The notes beneath the pieces are model-generated. The model made no database searches, was not told the origin of the DNA, and saw only the letters and a program-made list of their open reading frames with translations. Positions 28,652 through 38,004 of a stretch of 64,000 nt of DNA are shown in pieces (the stretch's first letter is position 1; the number at the start of each line of letters is the position of its first letter). The stretch is from a virus: the IMG/VR virus record IMGVR_UViG_3300048815_000026, positions 1 to 64,000 of that record; one strand, written 5' to 3'. Both the position numbers and the translations under genes were made by a program.

Positions 28652-31600
28652 TCATCTCTTCGCGACCGCTTCCTCCTCCAGTTCCTTGAGCTCGCTCTGC
28701 TTCACGGTGATGTTCCGCCCGTCGTCAGTCTTGATGCGCGCAATCCGCTGCTCCGGATCCTGCCACGCAATCCGGCCTCGGGTGCCGTCCCGCAACCGCA
28801 CCGCTACCCCATTTTTGGAAGATTGAATGGTGCCTGGGCTTACTTCTGCCGGCCGGAGGGTTGCTCCAGCCGCTTCACTTCCCCGCTCAGCCGGTCCAGC
28901 TGCTCCTCCGAGAGTTTTGGATAAAGCCGCCCTGGCTTGCTCATAGGCTGCGGATTTGACTCCGTTTGCGTCTTTGCCGGCTGCAAGGTCGGCCGCGCCC
29001 CGGTTGAGGATGTCATCGAGCGGTCCCGCTCGCGTACTGAGTCGGTCATAGAGCTCCTGTGCCTGCGCCGCACCCGCGGCGATCTTTGCATTCTCGGTTG
29101 TGTTGATTGTATTGCCCGCCTGCGCCAGCGGAGCCACTTTATTTTCTTTAGAAACCCCCGCAAACAGGCGCCGCTCCTGCGAGATCCGCCGGCGGATGTA
29201 CTGCGAAACCTCCGCCTTCTCCAGCATCAGGTTGCGCTTCATCTCCTGCGTGCCGAAAAGGCTCACCTGCGTGTCTGTGTGCTCGCCGGCGCCACGCGCC
29301 ATGCGCGCCATTTCGTCGACCACGTCGTCGGGAACCCGGCCGCCTTTGGCCTCCCGCGCCTCGATCGTTTTTAGAATCGCTTCCTGCTCGGCTGGGTTCT
29401 CGGTCGCCCTGCCAATCGCCACCGCACGGCTCTCCGGTATCTTGCCGGCGACCACGTCGTCAAAGATAGGACCGCTCAGCTTCGAGAGCGCCATCCCTTC
29501 CGACGCCAGCTTTTCCTTCAACGTAATCCCGCGCTTGGCCAGCGTTTCCGGCGTCGCCTCGGTGTCACGGAAGAATTTCGCCGCATCCACTGCGGTCCCT
29601 TTGCCCTGGGCAATATTCTGCATCGCCCCCACCACGCGCGCTTCGCCGGCGTCCTTCGCGCTCAGGATCGGCTTAGTGTCGATGTCCTCCACCCCGTTAG
29701 CTTTGGCCAGGTCGATGCGATGGTGACCGTTCACTACATACGTCTTTCCGTCCGCCGGATCCTGCCAGGTGGCGATCGCGTCCGCCAGGTCTTCGTTCCA
29801 CTTCCGACCCTTGAGCGCATCGGTAACGCCGGCTTTGTCTGTCTTCAGCTTGAACTGGAAACGCTTCGGGTCGACCGCGATGTCAGACACACGCATGCGC
29901 TTGACTGTCGTGGCCGCGCCTGAATCTTTTGGGGGTGCGGAATTTTTAACAGGCGTTGTCGCGGCTGCGGGCGCAGCCGGCTTTTCTAGTACGGTACTTC
30001 GAAGTCCGCCGGCAGGTTGTTCATTCCGTCCACTGTTGCCTGGCCGATCCGATCCGCTACCTGAGCGTGCGTTAACTTCTCCGGTGGCATCTGTGGCTTT
30101 GGCTGCGGCATAGATGTCGCTGGGGATCGGCTTTTCTCGATTGATCTGCTCGAGTCGCTCATTCATTGCCTCCGTGGTTCGCTCAGGCGTCCACTGCTGC
30201 TGAACCTTGCTGATGAACTCCGGGGTCCTGTCTTGATTATATAGTAGTTTTGCGCTGCCCCGTTCACCAGAGTTATCGATCGTTTGCACCTCCAGCTGGT
30301 CCCCAAAGTGCTGCATTAAGTGCTCTAAAACGTTGGGGATCTCACTATAGGCGTGCGCCATGTAGCTCAGCTGCACGGTGCGCCCGATGCGCCGCGCCCG
30401 GTCGATCATGCGCCCCACCGTCTTTGCCGGATCGTCCACGTAAGACCATAGAATGGTCGGCCGCCGCCCCGAATCGATGATTTGCTGCACCTTCTTCACC
30501 GCATCGGCCTGGTTGTCGAGAATGCTCTCCATGTCCAGGCCCACATGCCCCTCTCCCGGCGTGGTCAACCCCGTCGTCTTACCCGACCCTGGAGAGGCCG
30601 TCATAATACGCACGTCGGCTTTGCCCGGAGCCGGCGGCTTCTTCAACACCGTACGCAGCGAAGCATCCGCCACCTGGCTGGCCGCTGAGGCGACCAAGCG
30701 ATCCTGGTTGGTCCGATCCTTCACATACTCAGGAAACTGCTCCTTGGCCGCGTCCGTGGCAATGTTAGGCACCCCATTCTTGGTGTTGGCCTTCAGGTAG
30801 TCCGCCACCATCTGCGGGCCGTTCTCCTGCACACGCTGCTGGAACGCAGCCTCTTGGGCGGTTCCCGTATTGGAACGTTTGGCCTTGATCGGTGCAACAT
30901 CCTCGGCCGTGTATCCCGGTGCAACCTCCACCCGCGCAGGCGCAGCTGGACTAGTTTCCGCGGGCTGAGCCGCTTCTGTCGCCGGCCTGCGCACTGGCTG
31001 CACGACCGGCCTCGGGCCGACTGGTTCCACAGCTGTGCCCGGATTCAGTTGCGGATAAGGCGCCCGCACTGCTGCGGGTCCAGGCCTCACTGGCACCAGA
31101 GGCGCATTAGCCCCTGCCCCGACAGCCCCCGCATTCCCCGTGGTGCCTACCTGCGTCCGCGCCGTCCTCGGCGTCACCGGCTGCACGTACTGCCCTGACA
31201 ACCGCGTCGGCGAGGGCTCCGGCAAATTCGAAAAGAAATGCTGCAGCCCCTCTTGGATCGGCGTCATCGGCGTCGAGCCAAGGACTTTGTTGGCCACCAG
31301 TTTGGCTGCGCCCTTCATGAAGCCGCCGTCGACGCCCTTCAGCGCCTGCGCCGCCGTCTCCCGTGCGCTTAGCGGCTGTTCCGCGATCGCCTGCTGCTTG
31401 GCCATCCGCGGCGCCGCGTTCTGCAAGGCCTCCTGCGCCTTCAGCACGCTCGATTCCTGCCGCTTCAGCCACTGGAAATTCTGCCCCGTCGCCTGCTCCA
31501 GCTTCTGGTAGTACAAATCCCTGGTCGCTCCCAGCGCGTCCTCGAGGCCTTTAGTCACCGCGCCGGCGCGCCCAGCCGCCACAGTGTTCTTGGGAAACTG

Positions 31601-32761
31601 GTTGGCCAGCTCGCGGTTCAGCCACTGCCGCAAGTCGTTCAATCCCCCCAGCGTCTTCACTGTCCCCAGGCGCCGTTGCAGTTCCTTGATCTCCGCCGCA
31701 TCCTCCGGCGCAAACTCCTCCAACGTCTCTGGGAACTTCACCGCGCTCTGCAACGGCGTGGGATCGACCGGCAAATCCTTCACCGGAGCCAACGTCTGCG
31801 CATGCGCCACGTCGGTCTGCTCCTGCATCTTCTCGAGCACTGCCTGTGTCCGCGCTACCGCATCTTCCGGCGTCGCTGCCGTCGCCGGATTCAGTTCGGG
31901 ATTGTCTGCCACCACCTGGCGCAGACCACTCCCAATGTCCGTGGCAATTTCCTTGGGAAAGAAGCTGGTATCCCGAATAGTCCCGCGCGCCAAAACGCCC
32001 GCTAAAGACGCGTGCTGCGTAGCCGTATAGTTCTGCCCTACGATCTTCGGCTGCGGCTTAGCCCATGCCACCGCCGGCTCGACCACCTTGCCCAGCAGAT
32101 AGCCGCCCAGCATTTGCCCGGCAGTGTTGGCCGGGTTGGCGGCCATCGCTACACCCTGCTCGCCGGCCTCCTGGCGCACGTCAGCGACCGCCTCAGCGTT
32201 CTGCGCGTCGATCGTGGGGTTTCCCGTCACTGCCATCGCAGGGACGCCCAAGGCCGACCCTGAAGCCCCTCCAGCCATCAGTCCCTTGCCGGCTGCCTGC
32301 AGCGCCTCCCACGGGTGCAGGACGGGGTTAACCAAGCCCTGCGCCGTACCTTGCCCAAACCGCTCCACCTGCCCACGCCAACCCGTGTCCGGAGTCGTGC
32401 CCGGCGCGGCCAGCTCCTCCGTGATCCGGTCGCGCCAGTTCTGCGGCGGAGTGGCCGCGGCAGGCTGCGAAGGGAGTCCGTCGGGGGCCTGGGCCGGCAG
32501 CACCGGAGCCGGCTGCAATCCGCCCGAGCCAAAATCAATCTGCCCCGACCGGTTCATCCCCGTACCCGGCACCGGAGGCGGATGCAGTTGGTCTCCGCCA
32601 TACGCCGCGAACGGGTTGACCGCCCCTGCCGCCGCCGGCGCAGGCAGGTCTGAAGTGCCCGTCACCGCCGTGTTATCGGGAGTCAGTACCCCGCCGCCAT
32701 AACCCGCGAGTGGATCTTGATCCTGGGTCGTCTGGTCTGTCTGGTCTACCGTGGTGGTCAT
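28652..32761 (-). CDS. Giant polyvalent protein (P-loop kinase-like and ParB-like domains)
   Basis: 1369 aa. Order: Pro/Ala-rich disordered N-terminus; helical region (NWRDRITEELAAPG, GQVERFGQGTAQGLVNPVLH); coiled coils; Pro-rich linker; a P-loop domain with ASPGSGKTTGL near 718 and GRRPTILWSYVDD, like zeta-toxin/kinase proteins; a ParB/sulfiredoxin-like domain near 957-1100 (VSDIAVDPKRFQF, YVVNGHHRIDLAKANG); helical tail and a final SH3/KOW-like segment (RLRDGTRGRIAWQD). Such multi-enzyme giants are the polyvalent proteins of phages and plasmids, thought to enter with DNA and counter defences. Placement between internal-virion-type genes and terS fits ejection. Confidence 0.75.
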   Translation of the reverse strand: MTTTVDQTDQTTQDQDPLAGYGGGVLTPDNTAVTGTSDLPAPAAAGAVNPFAAYGGDQLHPPPVPGTGMNRSGQIDFGSGGLQPAPVLPAQAPDGLPSQPAAATPPQNWRDRITEELAAPGTTPDTGWRGQVERFGQGTAQGLVNPVLHPWEALQAAGKGLMAGGASGSALGVPAMAVTGNPTIDAQNAEAVADVRQEAGEQGVAMAANPANTAGQMLGGYLLGKVVEPAVAWAKPQPKIVGQNYTATQHASLAGVLARGTIRDTSFFPKEIATDIGSGLRQVVADNPELNPATAATPEDAVARTQAVLEKMQEQTDVAHAQTLAPVKDLPVDPTPLQSAVKFPETLEEFAPEDAAEIKELQRRLGTVKTLGGLNDLRQWLNRELANQFPKNTVAAGRAGAVTKGLEDALGATRDLYYQKLEQATGQNFQWLKRQESSVLKAQEALQNAAPRMAKQQAIAEQPLSARETAAQALKGVDGGFMKGAAKLVANKVLGSTPMTPIQEGLQHFFSNLPEPSPTRLSGQYVQPVTPRTARTQVGTTGNAGAVGAGANAPLVPVRPGPAAVRAPYPQLNPGTAVEPVGPRPVVQPVRRPATEAAQPAETSPAAPARVEVAPGYTAEDVAPIKAKRSNTGTAQEAAFQQRVQENGPQMVADYLKANTKNGVPNIATDAAKEQFPEYVKDRTNQDRLVASAASQVADASLRTVLKKPPAPGKADVRIMTASPGSGKTTGLTTPGEGHVGLDMESILDNQADAVKKVQQIIDSGRRPTILWSYVDDPAKTVGRMIDRARRIGRTVQLSYMAHAYSEIPNVLEHLMQHFGDQLEVQTIDNSGERGSAKLLYNQDRTPEFISKVQQQWTPERTTEAMNERLEQINREKPIPSDIYAAAKATDATGEVNARSGSGSDRPGNSGRNEQPAGGLRSTVLEKPAAPAAATTPVKNSAPPKDSGAATTVKRMRVSDIAVDPKRFQFKLKTDKAGVTDALKGRKWNEDLADAIATWQDPADGKTYVVNGHHRIDLAKANGVEDIDTKPILSAKDAGEARVVGAMQNIAQGKGTAVDAAKFFRDTEATPETLAKRGITLKEKLASEGMALSKLSGPIFDDVVAGKIPESRAVAIGRATENPAEQEAILKTIEAREAKGGRVPDDVVDEMARMARGAGEHTDTQVSLFGTQEMKRNLMLEKAEVSQYIRRRISQERRLFAGVSKENKVAPLAQAGNTINTTENAKIAAGAAQAQELYDRLSTRAGPLDDILNRGAADLAAGKDANGVKSAAYEQARAALSKTLGGAAGPAERGSEAAGATLRPAEVSPGTIQSSKNGVAVRLRDGTRGRIAWQDPEQRIARIKTDDGRNITVKQSELKELEEEAVAKR

Positions 32762-32762
32762 C

Positions 32763-34598
32763 CTAGAAAACCTTCGCCCCCGGGTTGTCCTTCAAAAACC
32801 GTTCCTTCTGCTTTGGGTCGATGTGCCCATACCGCCCATCCTTCAGCTGCACCCCAACCTGCCCCGCCGGAATCTTGATGTTCTCCGGCCACCCATTCGG
32901 CTGATGTCTGCCGCCGCCTGTGGTATGCACCTGGTGCCCACCCTGCACCCCGGGAATGCCCTCCGCCAGCCGCCGCGTGGTCGCGTGAATCTGGTTGGTC
33001 TGCCGCAGAAAGTAATCCAGGTCCGGCGTCGAAGCATTCGGCAGCATATCCAACAGCCGGTTGACCTGAGATTCGGTCGCCCCCGGCAGCCCGCCCGCCT
33101 TGCGCATCGCCTGCAAATTCTCCCGCGCCGAAACCAGGCCGATTACATAGTTCCTCTGCTCCGGCGAAAGATTCGATTTCGCCAACTGCCCCTGAACCCA
33201 CTGCGTTGCCGTCCCCTCCGGCTGCGCCAGCGCCGCGGCCACCAGCGTGTTGTCGATCCGCTGACCCTTGGCGGACATAGCCCTGGCCGCCTGCTCCAGA
33301 GTGTCGAGCGATCCGCTCACATCGTTGAACTGCGCCACCTGCGCCTGGTTCTTTGAGGCCTGCGATTGGAACGCCGTGCCCACCCCCGTCGTGTTCCCCT
33401 GGTCATCGGTCAACTCCGTCCGCCCAGGCAAACCATGGCCCTGCAGATCCGTGCCCTTGGCCGCCAGCAAATAGCGCCCATAGTAGGCCTGCGCCCGCTC
33501 GCCCTCGACCGCAATCTGCTGCTGCCGCTGGTTCCATGCCGGCGTCCCCGGAGTGATCTTCTCCTGCTCGATCTCGGTCTTCCATTTGGCGATCTTGGCC
33601 ATCGAATCGCGGTACTGGTTCAGCGCCACCCGTGACTGCGTGACCACCGAATCGGGATCCTCGACAATCGATTTCTCTCCCGTGGCCGGGTCCGTAACCA
33701 CCTTCATCCCCTTGGAAGGGGCCTCGTCAATATCCTTCTGCTGGATGCCCTGAATCCGCAGATGCCCCGTCGTCGCCGCCCTGGTGATGCCGCCCAGGTC
33801 CGCCGGCCGGTACGTCGCGCCCACGATCAAATCGGGATTCTGCGCATGCATCTCCGGGGTGACAATCTCCGGCTCCATACCCTGCGCCTTGGCCGCATCC
33901 AGCGCGGTCTTCTGCTGCGTCTCCGCCAGGTTCGCCGAGGCCGCCTGCTGCGCCTGCTCGTTGCCGATCAGTTGTTGCTCCCGGCCCACCAACAGTTGAT
34001 GGTGCCCCTCGGTCCCACCCACCAACGGCTCAATCCCCGGGAGTATCGCGGCCAGCGTGTCGTCGCCAATCCGCGCCAGCACCCGCTTTACCGGGCTCTT
34101 GATCTGCGAAATCCCGCTCCCTGTCGAGGTCAGCCGCGCCAGCTCTGCCTGCTCCCGGTCCAACGTGGACGGCCCCTGCACTGGCTGCACTCCGCCCTGA
34201 GGAATCGCCGGCATCACCGGCGTTGTCCCACCCGGCCGCGCAAAACCGCCCGGATCCGGATTCGCCGGATCGGCCGCCGGAGCCAGCTGCGAAGCCGCGT
34301 ACGCCGCTGGGCCACCTGATGCGTTGTAGTCAGCCGTCCTTTGCTGAAACGCCCCCGCCAGGCCAGCCCGCTTCGGCTCTGCCTGCGATGGCGGCGTCTT
34401 GATAGATCCGCTCTGCGGCGTCGTCTGCCCGGCCGAGGTCTGCGGCGCCGTGTTGGGCGGCGGCATCACCAAAGCCTGCGCCGGCGCAGGGCTGGCAAAC
34501 CCGGCAATCTGCCGGTCTACATCATCGGCGTCGTCGTCCTGGCCCGGCCAATACGACGGGTTCGTCAGCATCTGCGTTCCGCCCATTAGTTCGTCCAC
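32763..34598 (-). CDS. Putative internal virion protein
   Basis: 611 aa. Pro/Gln-rich N-terminal 150 residues, then helices with Ala/Gln-rich coiled coil (GNEQAQQAASANLAETQQKT), a long helical body and a C-terminal SH3-like piece (VGVQLKDGRYGHIDPKQKER). Located with two other helical, Gln/Ala-rich genes before the packaging genes, like the internal/ejection proteins of short-tailed phages. No sequence motif is decisive. Confidence 0.6.
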   Translation of the reverse strand: MDELMGGTQMLTNPSYWPGQDDDADDVDRQIAGFASPAPAQALVMPPPNTAPQTSAGQTTPQSGSIKTPPSQAEPKRAGLAGAFQQRTADYNASGGPAAYAASQLAPAADPANPDPGGFARPGGTTPVMPAIPQGGVQPVQGPSTLDREQAELARLTSTGSGISQIKSPVKRVLARIGDDTLAAILPGIEPLVGGTEGHHQLLVGREQQLIGNEQAQQAASANLAETQQKTALDAAKAQGMEPEIVTPEMHAQNPDLIVGATYRPADLGGITRAATTGHLRIQGIQQKDIDEAPSKGMKVVTDPATGEKSIVEDPDSVVTQSRVALNQYRDSMAKIAKWKTEIEQEKITPGTPAWNQRQQQIAVEGERAQAYYGRYLLAAKGTDLQGHGLPGRTELTDDQGNTTGVGTAFQSQASKNQAQVAQFNDVSGSLDTLEQAARAMSAKGQRIDNTLVAAALAQPEGTATQWVQGQLAKSNLSPEQRNYVIGLVSARENLQAMRKAGGLPGATESQVNRLLDMLPNASTPDLDYFLRQTNQIHATTRRLAEGIPGVQGGHQVHTTGGGRHQPNGWPENIKIPAGQVGVQLKDGRYGHIDPKQKERFLKDNPGAKVF

Positions 34599-35410
34599 CT
34601 CTCGGCCCGCACCAGTGCCCGGTCAAAGATCAGCTTGAACACCTTGCGCACAATACGACTGCGGCGTACCCAGCCCGACGCCCGCAGCCCGTATTGGCTG
34701 TACATCCCGGCCCAAAAGCCGCCCCACCAGGTGCTCGAGAACGGTCCCCAGATCCAGGCCCGCAGCAGTTTCACCCGGTAGTCGTCCCACCCGCCATACA
34801 GCTCGACCGCAATCCAGCAACCCACCGAAACGCCGCCACCGCCGCCCGGGCTGTATCCCACCCGGCCCAGCTCTCCGGCCACGGTGTTGCCCACCTCATC
34901 CCAGAAGCTGGGCGTCTTCGCCGCGCCCTCTTCCGTCGACAACGCGCTGTCCCCAGCGCCCGTGGACGTCGAATACAAGCTCTGGTTGGCCGTGATCGGC
35001 TCCGCCGTGGCCTGCAGCGCCTGCTGGTTGTAGCCAGCCTCGCCAGCGATCCGCTGCTGCTGCGCACCTGCCTCCGCCGCCATAAGACTGCGCGTGTTCT
35101 CAGCCGCCGAAGATGCCACCGTGGCCGCATCTGCCGCCGAATTCTGCCCCGTGCGCAACGCCTGCGACTGCAGCGCCCCGGCAAGGGAATTGGCGCCGGC
35201 GTCCGAAGTGTTCGCCAGTCCGGTGTTGATGGTCTGGTCGTACTCCCCACCCTTGGTGTACGGGTTGCCGGAAACGAATTTCGCCAACTGGTTGTTGTAA
35301 TTGCCGACGGCGTCCTCGGTCGAGCCGAAGGCCTTCTGTGCATTACTGAAGTCCGTCGCGTTCTCGTTCGACGCCGTGTTGAATGTCTGCGTGGATTGTC
35401 CGCGTGACAT
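34586..35410 (-). CDS. Putative internal virion protein with CFI-box-like C-terminus
   Basis: 274 aa; ATG 35410 overlaps (TAATG) a 12-codon mini-ORF, MSYFNLLSGVPD. N-terminal two thirds are Gln/Ala/Asn-rich and helical (AAEAGAQQQRIAGEAGYNQQ). C-terminal ~70 residues, GCWIAVELYGGWDDYRVKLL onward, resemble the CFI-box C-terminal domain (CFIATAAYG type) with an aromatic segment that could insert in membranes (WWGGFWAGMYSQYG). Ejection or membrane-channel role is inferred. Confidence 0.6.
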   Translation of the reverse strand: MSRGQSTQTFNTASNENATDFSNAQKAFGSTEDAVGNYNNQLAKFVSGNPYTKGGEYDQTINTGLANTSDAGANSLAGALQSQALRTGQNSAADAATVASSAAENTRSLMAAEAGAQQQRIAGEAGYNQQALQATAEPITANQSLYSTSTGAGDSALSTEEGAAKTPSFWDEVGNTVAGELGRVGYSPGGGGGVSVGCWIAVELYGGWDDYRVKLLRAWIWGPFSSTWWGGFWAGMYSQYGLRASGWVRRSRIVRKVFKLIFDRALVRAERWTN

Positions 35411-35446
35411 TAGTCGGGCACCCCACTTAGTAAGTTAAAATAGCTC

Positions 35447-35938
35447 ATGAGACTGATACCTCTAACTCGCGGTAAGTTTGCTAAGGTCGATGACTCTGAT
35501 TACGAAGAGATGTCCAAGTACTCATGGCAAGCAGAGCTTAAGGGGAACATGACTTATGCTGGACGCGCCCTGCCTCGGGTAAAAGGGGAACCTCGTCGCC
35601 GCATCTACATGCATGTGCAAATCCTCGGAACTCCCAAGGGAAAGCGCTCGGACCATCACGACGGAGACGGACTGAACAATCAGCGCTACAATCTTCGGCC
35701 AGCCACTGCATCGCAAAATGCTGCCAACTCTGAAGGCCATAAAGACCGGACCTCCCCGTTAAAGGGCGTTATCTGGGACAAGAACCGAAACGCCTGGGCC
35801 GCTCGCATCGGATTTAACAAGAGAACCATAAACCTCGGCAGGTATCGCACCAAGGAGGAGGCGGCTACCGCGTACGGGGCAGCCGCCGCGAGGTACTTTG
35901 GCGAATTTGCAAAATTGCCTAACGTAAGTCCCTCGTGA
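35447..35938 (+). CDS. HNH-AP2 homing endonuclease, antisense to late genes
   Basis: 163 aa. RLIPLTRGKFAKVDDSDYEE, YMHVQILGTPKGKRSDHHDG (HNH His pair), GLNNQRYNLRPATASQNAAN (N), then AP2 domain SPLKGVIWDKNRNAWAARIG and GRYRTKEEAATAYGAAAARY. Paralogue of 18787-19293. Only rightward gene in the late block; its ATG shares a CATG with the divergent mini-ORF at 35410-35448, and its 3' end overlaps the GNAT gene by 20 bp. AT-richer than neighbours. Confidence 0.85.
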   Translation: MRLIPLTRGKFAKVDDSDYEEMSKYSWQAELKGNMTYAGRALPRVKGEPRRRIYMHVQILGTPKGKRSDHHDGDGLNNQRYNLRPATASQNAANSEGHKDRTSPLKGVIWDKNRNAWAARIGFNKRTINLGRYRTKEEAATAYGAAAARYFGEFAKLPNVSPS

Positions 35939-36323
35939 AGTGAGCAAGGTCTTGATCCACACACTCAAAGCCGGCCCGCCGCAGCGGCTTGCCAATCATC
36001 TTCACCAGTTTTCTCGGGACGAACACCTCCAGCCAGCGAAGCCCCTTGCTCCTGAGCCTTTCGGCCAACCGTTCCACTTCCCGCTGCGCGGCGGCGGTGA
36101 ACCTTGGATCGATCGCGACAAAGCGCAATTCCGCAACCGCCTCGCAGTAGTAGAGCCCCACGATTTGCCCGTCCGATTCGCCCACCACCGCGTCAATGAT
36201 GCAGCTGCCATCAAATGGCGGACCCTCGAAGTTTGTTCCCTGGATTCTGGATTGTTCCACGTGCAACGCATTGATAGCCGCCACATCGGCGCGCGTGGCC
36301 TCGCGGAAGCTAATCTTCGTCAT
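35919..36323 (-). CDS. GNAT-family acetyltransferase-like protein
   Basis: 134 aa from ATG 36323. ISFREATRADVAAINALHVE is the usual GNAT strand 1/helix 1; GQIVGLYYCEAVAELRFVAI gives strands 3-4 and FTAAAQREVERLAERLRSKG the helix after the AcCoA loop, although the canonical QxxGxG/A loop is weak (DPRFTAAAQ). C-terminus VFVPRKLVKMIGKPLRRAGF is typical. Substrate unknown; short GNATs in phage virion regions may help maturation or modify host proteins. Confidence 0.7.
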   Translation of the reverse strand: MTKISFREATRADVAAINALHVEQSRIQGTNFEGPPFDGSCIIDAVVGESDGQIVGLYYCEAVAELRFVAIDPRFTAAAQREVERLAERLRSKGLRWLEVFVPRKLVKMIGKPLRRAGFECVDQDLAHFTRDLR

Positions 36324-36528
36324 GGTCGTACAATTCGCGGCGCAAATGCTCGGCCGCCGCCACCCGGACAAACTCGATCATCCCCAACGTGTCCGCGGCG
36401 ATCTGCCCGCAGGAGTCATAGCTGATCTCTCCGTCTATGGTCCGGGTGACAATGAGCACCTGGACCACGTCGTCCATCCCCTCCATCTTCGAAATCAGGA
36501 AATCGCTGGGGCTCAGATCGTCGTTCAT
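36310..36528 (-). CDS. Hypothetical protein
   Basis: 72 aa from ATG 36528 (ATGA overlap). SPSDFLISKMEGMDDVVQVL, TRTIDGEISYDSCGQIAADT, then an amphipathic C-terminal helix IEFVRVAAAEHLRREL. Looks like a small alpha/beta domain. Overlaps the GNAT gene by 14 nt. Confidence 0.66.
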   Translation of the reverse strand: MNDDLSPSDFLISKMEGMDDVVQVLIVTRTIDGEISYDSCGQIAADTLGMIEFVRVAAAEHLRRELYDHDED

Positions 36529-36788
36529 TTCACCGTCAACCCGTGCTTGCCGGCGTAGGCCAGCATGTTTTCCTGCGAAGTGTTCAGCGCCCCATTGTGC
36601 TTGGCGATCGCCGCCGCTGGATCCAGTTCGCCCAGGTTCGTCTTCAGATGAACTGCTCCACATGCCGGGCAGGCATCGTGCCCCACCCCAAGCTGCAACA
36701 CGTGCTGATGCCCCCGCTCATCGCGCAGTTCGATCACATGAAATCCGCTCGCCAGGTCGAGATATTGCTGGTGCAGGTGAAAAGGCAT
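36525..36788 (-). CDS. Hypothetical protein with CxxC
   Basis: 87 aa. HVIELRDERGHQHVLQLGVG, then CPACGAVH (single Cys pair plus His) and acidic GELDPAAAIAKHNGALNTSQ. Half of a zinc site is visible; two subunits might share a metal. Part of a chain of coupled small genes before the tail gene region. Confidence 0.65.
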   Translation of the reverse strand: MPFHLHQQYLDLASGFHVIELRDERGHQHVLQLGVGHDACPACGAVHLKTNLGELDPAAAIAKHNGALNTSQENMLAYAGKHGLTVK

Positions 36789-36791
36789 GCG

Positions 36792-36875
36792 CTATTCTCT
36801 CCTCAGTCCTTGGGCTGGGGGGACGGATGGGGAGCCCACCACGATAGTTGTGGACACGCCGGTCCCGTTTATCAC
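36792..36875 (-). CDS. Tiny ORF in overlap chain
   Basis: 27 codons from GTG 36875, GTGA overlapping the stop of the 36872 gene and ending three bases before the next ATG. INGTGVSTTIVVGSPSVPPA reads like a fibre C-terminal fragment. It could be a coupler or the broken end of the upstream protein. Confidence 0.35.
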   Translation of the reverse strand: MINGTGVSTTIVVGSPSVPPAQGLRRE

Positions 36876-37969
36876 GTAGTGCCCCCATAGAACCTGCCCG
36901 TGTTCTGCCCCGTAGGTCCGCCGCCGCCCACCGCGCCACCACTCACTCCGCCACTCACATTCACCGTGTCCCCGCCGGCATAATTCGCCCCCGGGTTCCC
37001 TGGAGCAATCGACTGCAGCACGCCGCCCGAAATCACCTGCGCGCCTGGCGCCGCCCCGCTGCCCGTGCTGGTGACAATGGCCAGCGAAACATCCGCCGTC
37101 AGATCGTTCCCACCGCTGACGACGTTCCACGCGATCACCGCGCCCCCGGCCCCCAGCACCAGGTGGATCACCGGCAGCACCAGCCCTGACCCGTTCGAAA
37201 TCACCGAGACCTTGCCCACCGGGATCCACGTATCGGGAAACGTCTGCGTCAAACTCGGCTTCAGCTGATACTTCGAGCCGTCCCACACCACAAACCCTGT
37301 GGTCCCATACGCCACATTCAAGATGGTCCCCGCAGGGATCACCTTCGAGCTATTGCCCAGGATCGACGTCCAGGCCGTGTTCACCCCACCCGAGCCGTAA
37401 ATGCGAACCGTCGCCGTCCCACCGGCCGCCACCGAATCCACCGTGGCAAAATTGCTCTGGTTGAGGCTCACATTCGGCTGCGTTGCCGCCGACGTCTGCA
37501 GCCCCGCCGCCACCGCGCCCGGCAGCACCACGTAGTTGTTCCAGTTCTGCTGGTTGTAGCTCGAGCGCAGCCGCCAGTAGAGCGTCGCCCCCGGGTTGGG
37601 AAACACATAGCTGGTCCCGGTCCCCACCGGATACTTCACCAACCCGGTTGCAAAATTGGCCGCCGGCGAACTGGAAAGCTCCTGATAAATCGGCGCATTC
37701 ATCGGGTTGCCCGGCGCCGCCGATCCCGAGGCCTGCTGCGGAAGCGTGATCGTCACCGTGAAGCTGCCATTCGCCCCCACCACGGAAAGCCCGCACTGCG
37801 CCGGCGGCCCCAGGTTGGGCGTCGGCTTCGCATCCACCTTCTGCAGCGGCGCCGTAGCCCCCGCATAAAGCGACTGCACCGCCAGGTGCAAGCTGGTCAA
37901 CGTCTCCCGCAAATCGCTGTTGCCCTTGGCCGCGGAATTGATCTGCGCCAGGTTGACCTGCAGCGCCAT
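36872..37969 (-). CDS. Fibre-like structural protein
   Basis: 365 aa. Helical N-terminus (LQVNLAQINSAAKGNSDLRE) followed by Gly/Ser/Thr/Asn-rich beta regions: a fibronectin-like piece (GSFTVTITLPQQASGSAAPG), YWRLRSSYNQQNWNNYVVLP, then GTTGFVVWDGSKYQL and a Gly-rich C-terminus (GGVSGGAVGGGGPTG). No signal peptide, unlike the fibre-like proteins at 45-59 kb. Likely virion tail fibre or collar decoration. Confidence 0.65.
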   Translation of the reverse strand: MALQVNLAQINSAAKGNSDLRETLTSLHLAVQSLYAGATAPLQKVDAKPTPNLGPPAQCGLSVVGANGSFTVTITLPQQASGSAAPGNPMNAPIYQELSSSPAANFATGLVKYPVGTGTSYVFPNPGATLYWRLRSSYNQQNWNNYVVLPGAVAAGLQTSAATQPNVSLNQSNFATVDSVAAGGTATVRIYGSGGVNTAWTSILGNSSKVIPAGTILNVAYGTTGFVVWDGSKYQLKPSLTQTFPDTWIPVGKVSVISNGSGLVLPVIHLVLGAGGAVIAWNVVSGGNDLTADVSLAIVTSTGSGAAPGAQVISGGVLQSIAPGNPGANYAGGDTVNVSGGVSGGAVGGGGPTGQNTGRFYGGTT

Positions 37970-38004
37970 TAACCATCTCTCCCTAAAAACACGCCGCCCT
38001 CCCT

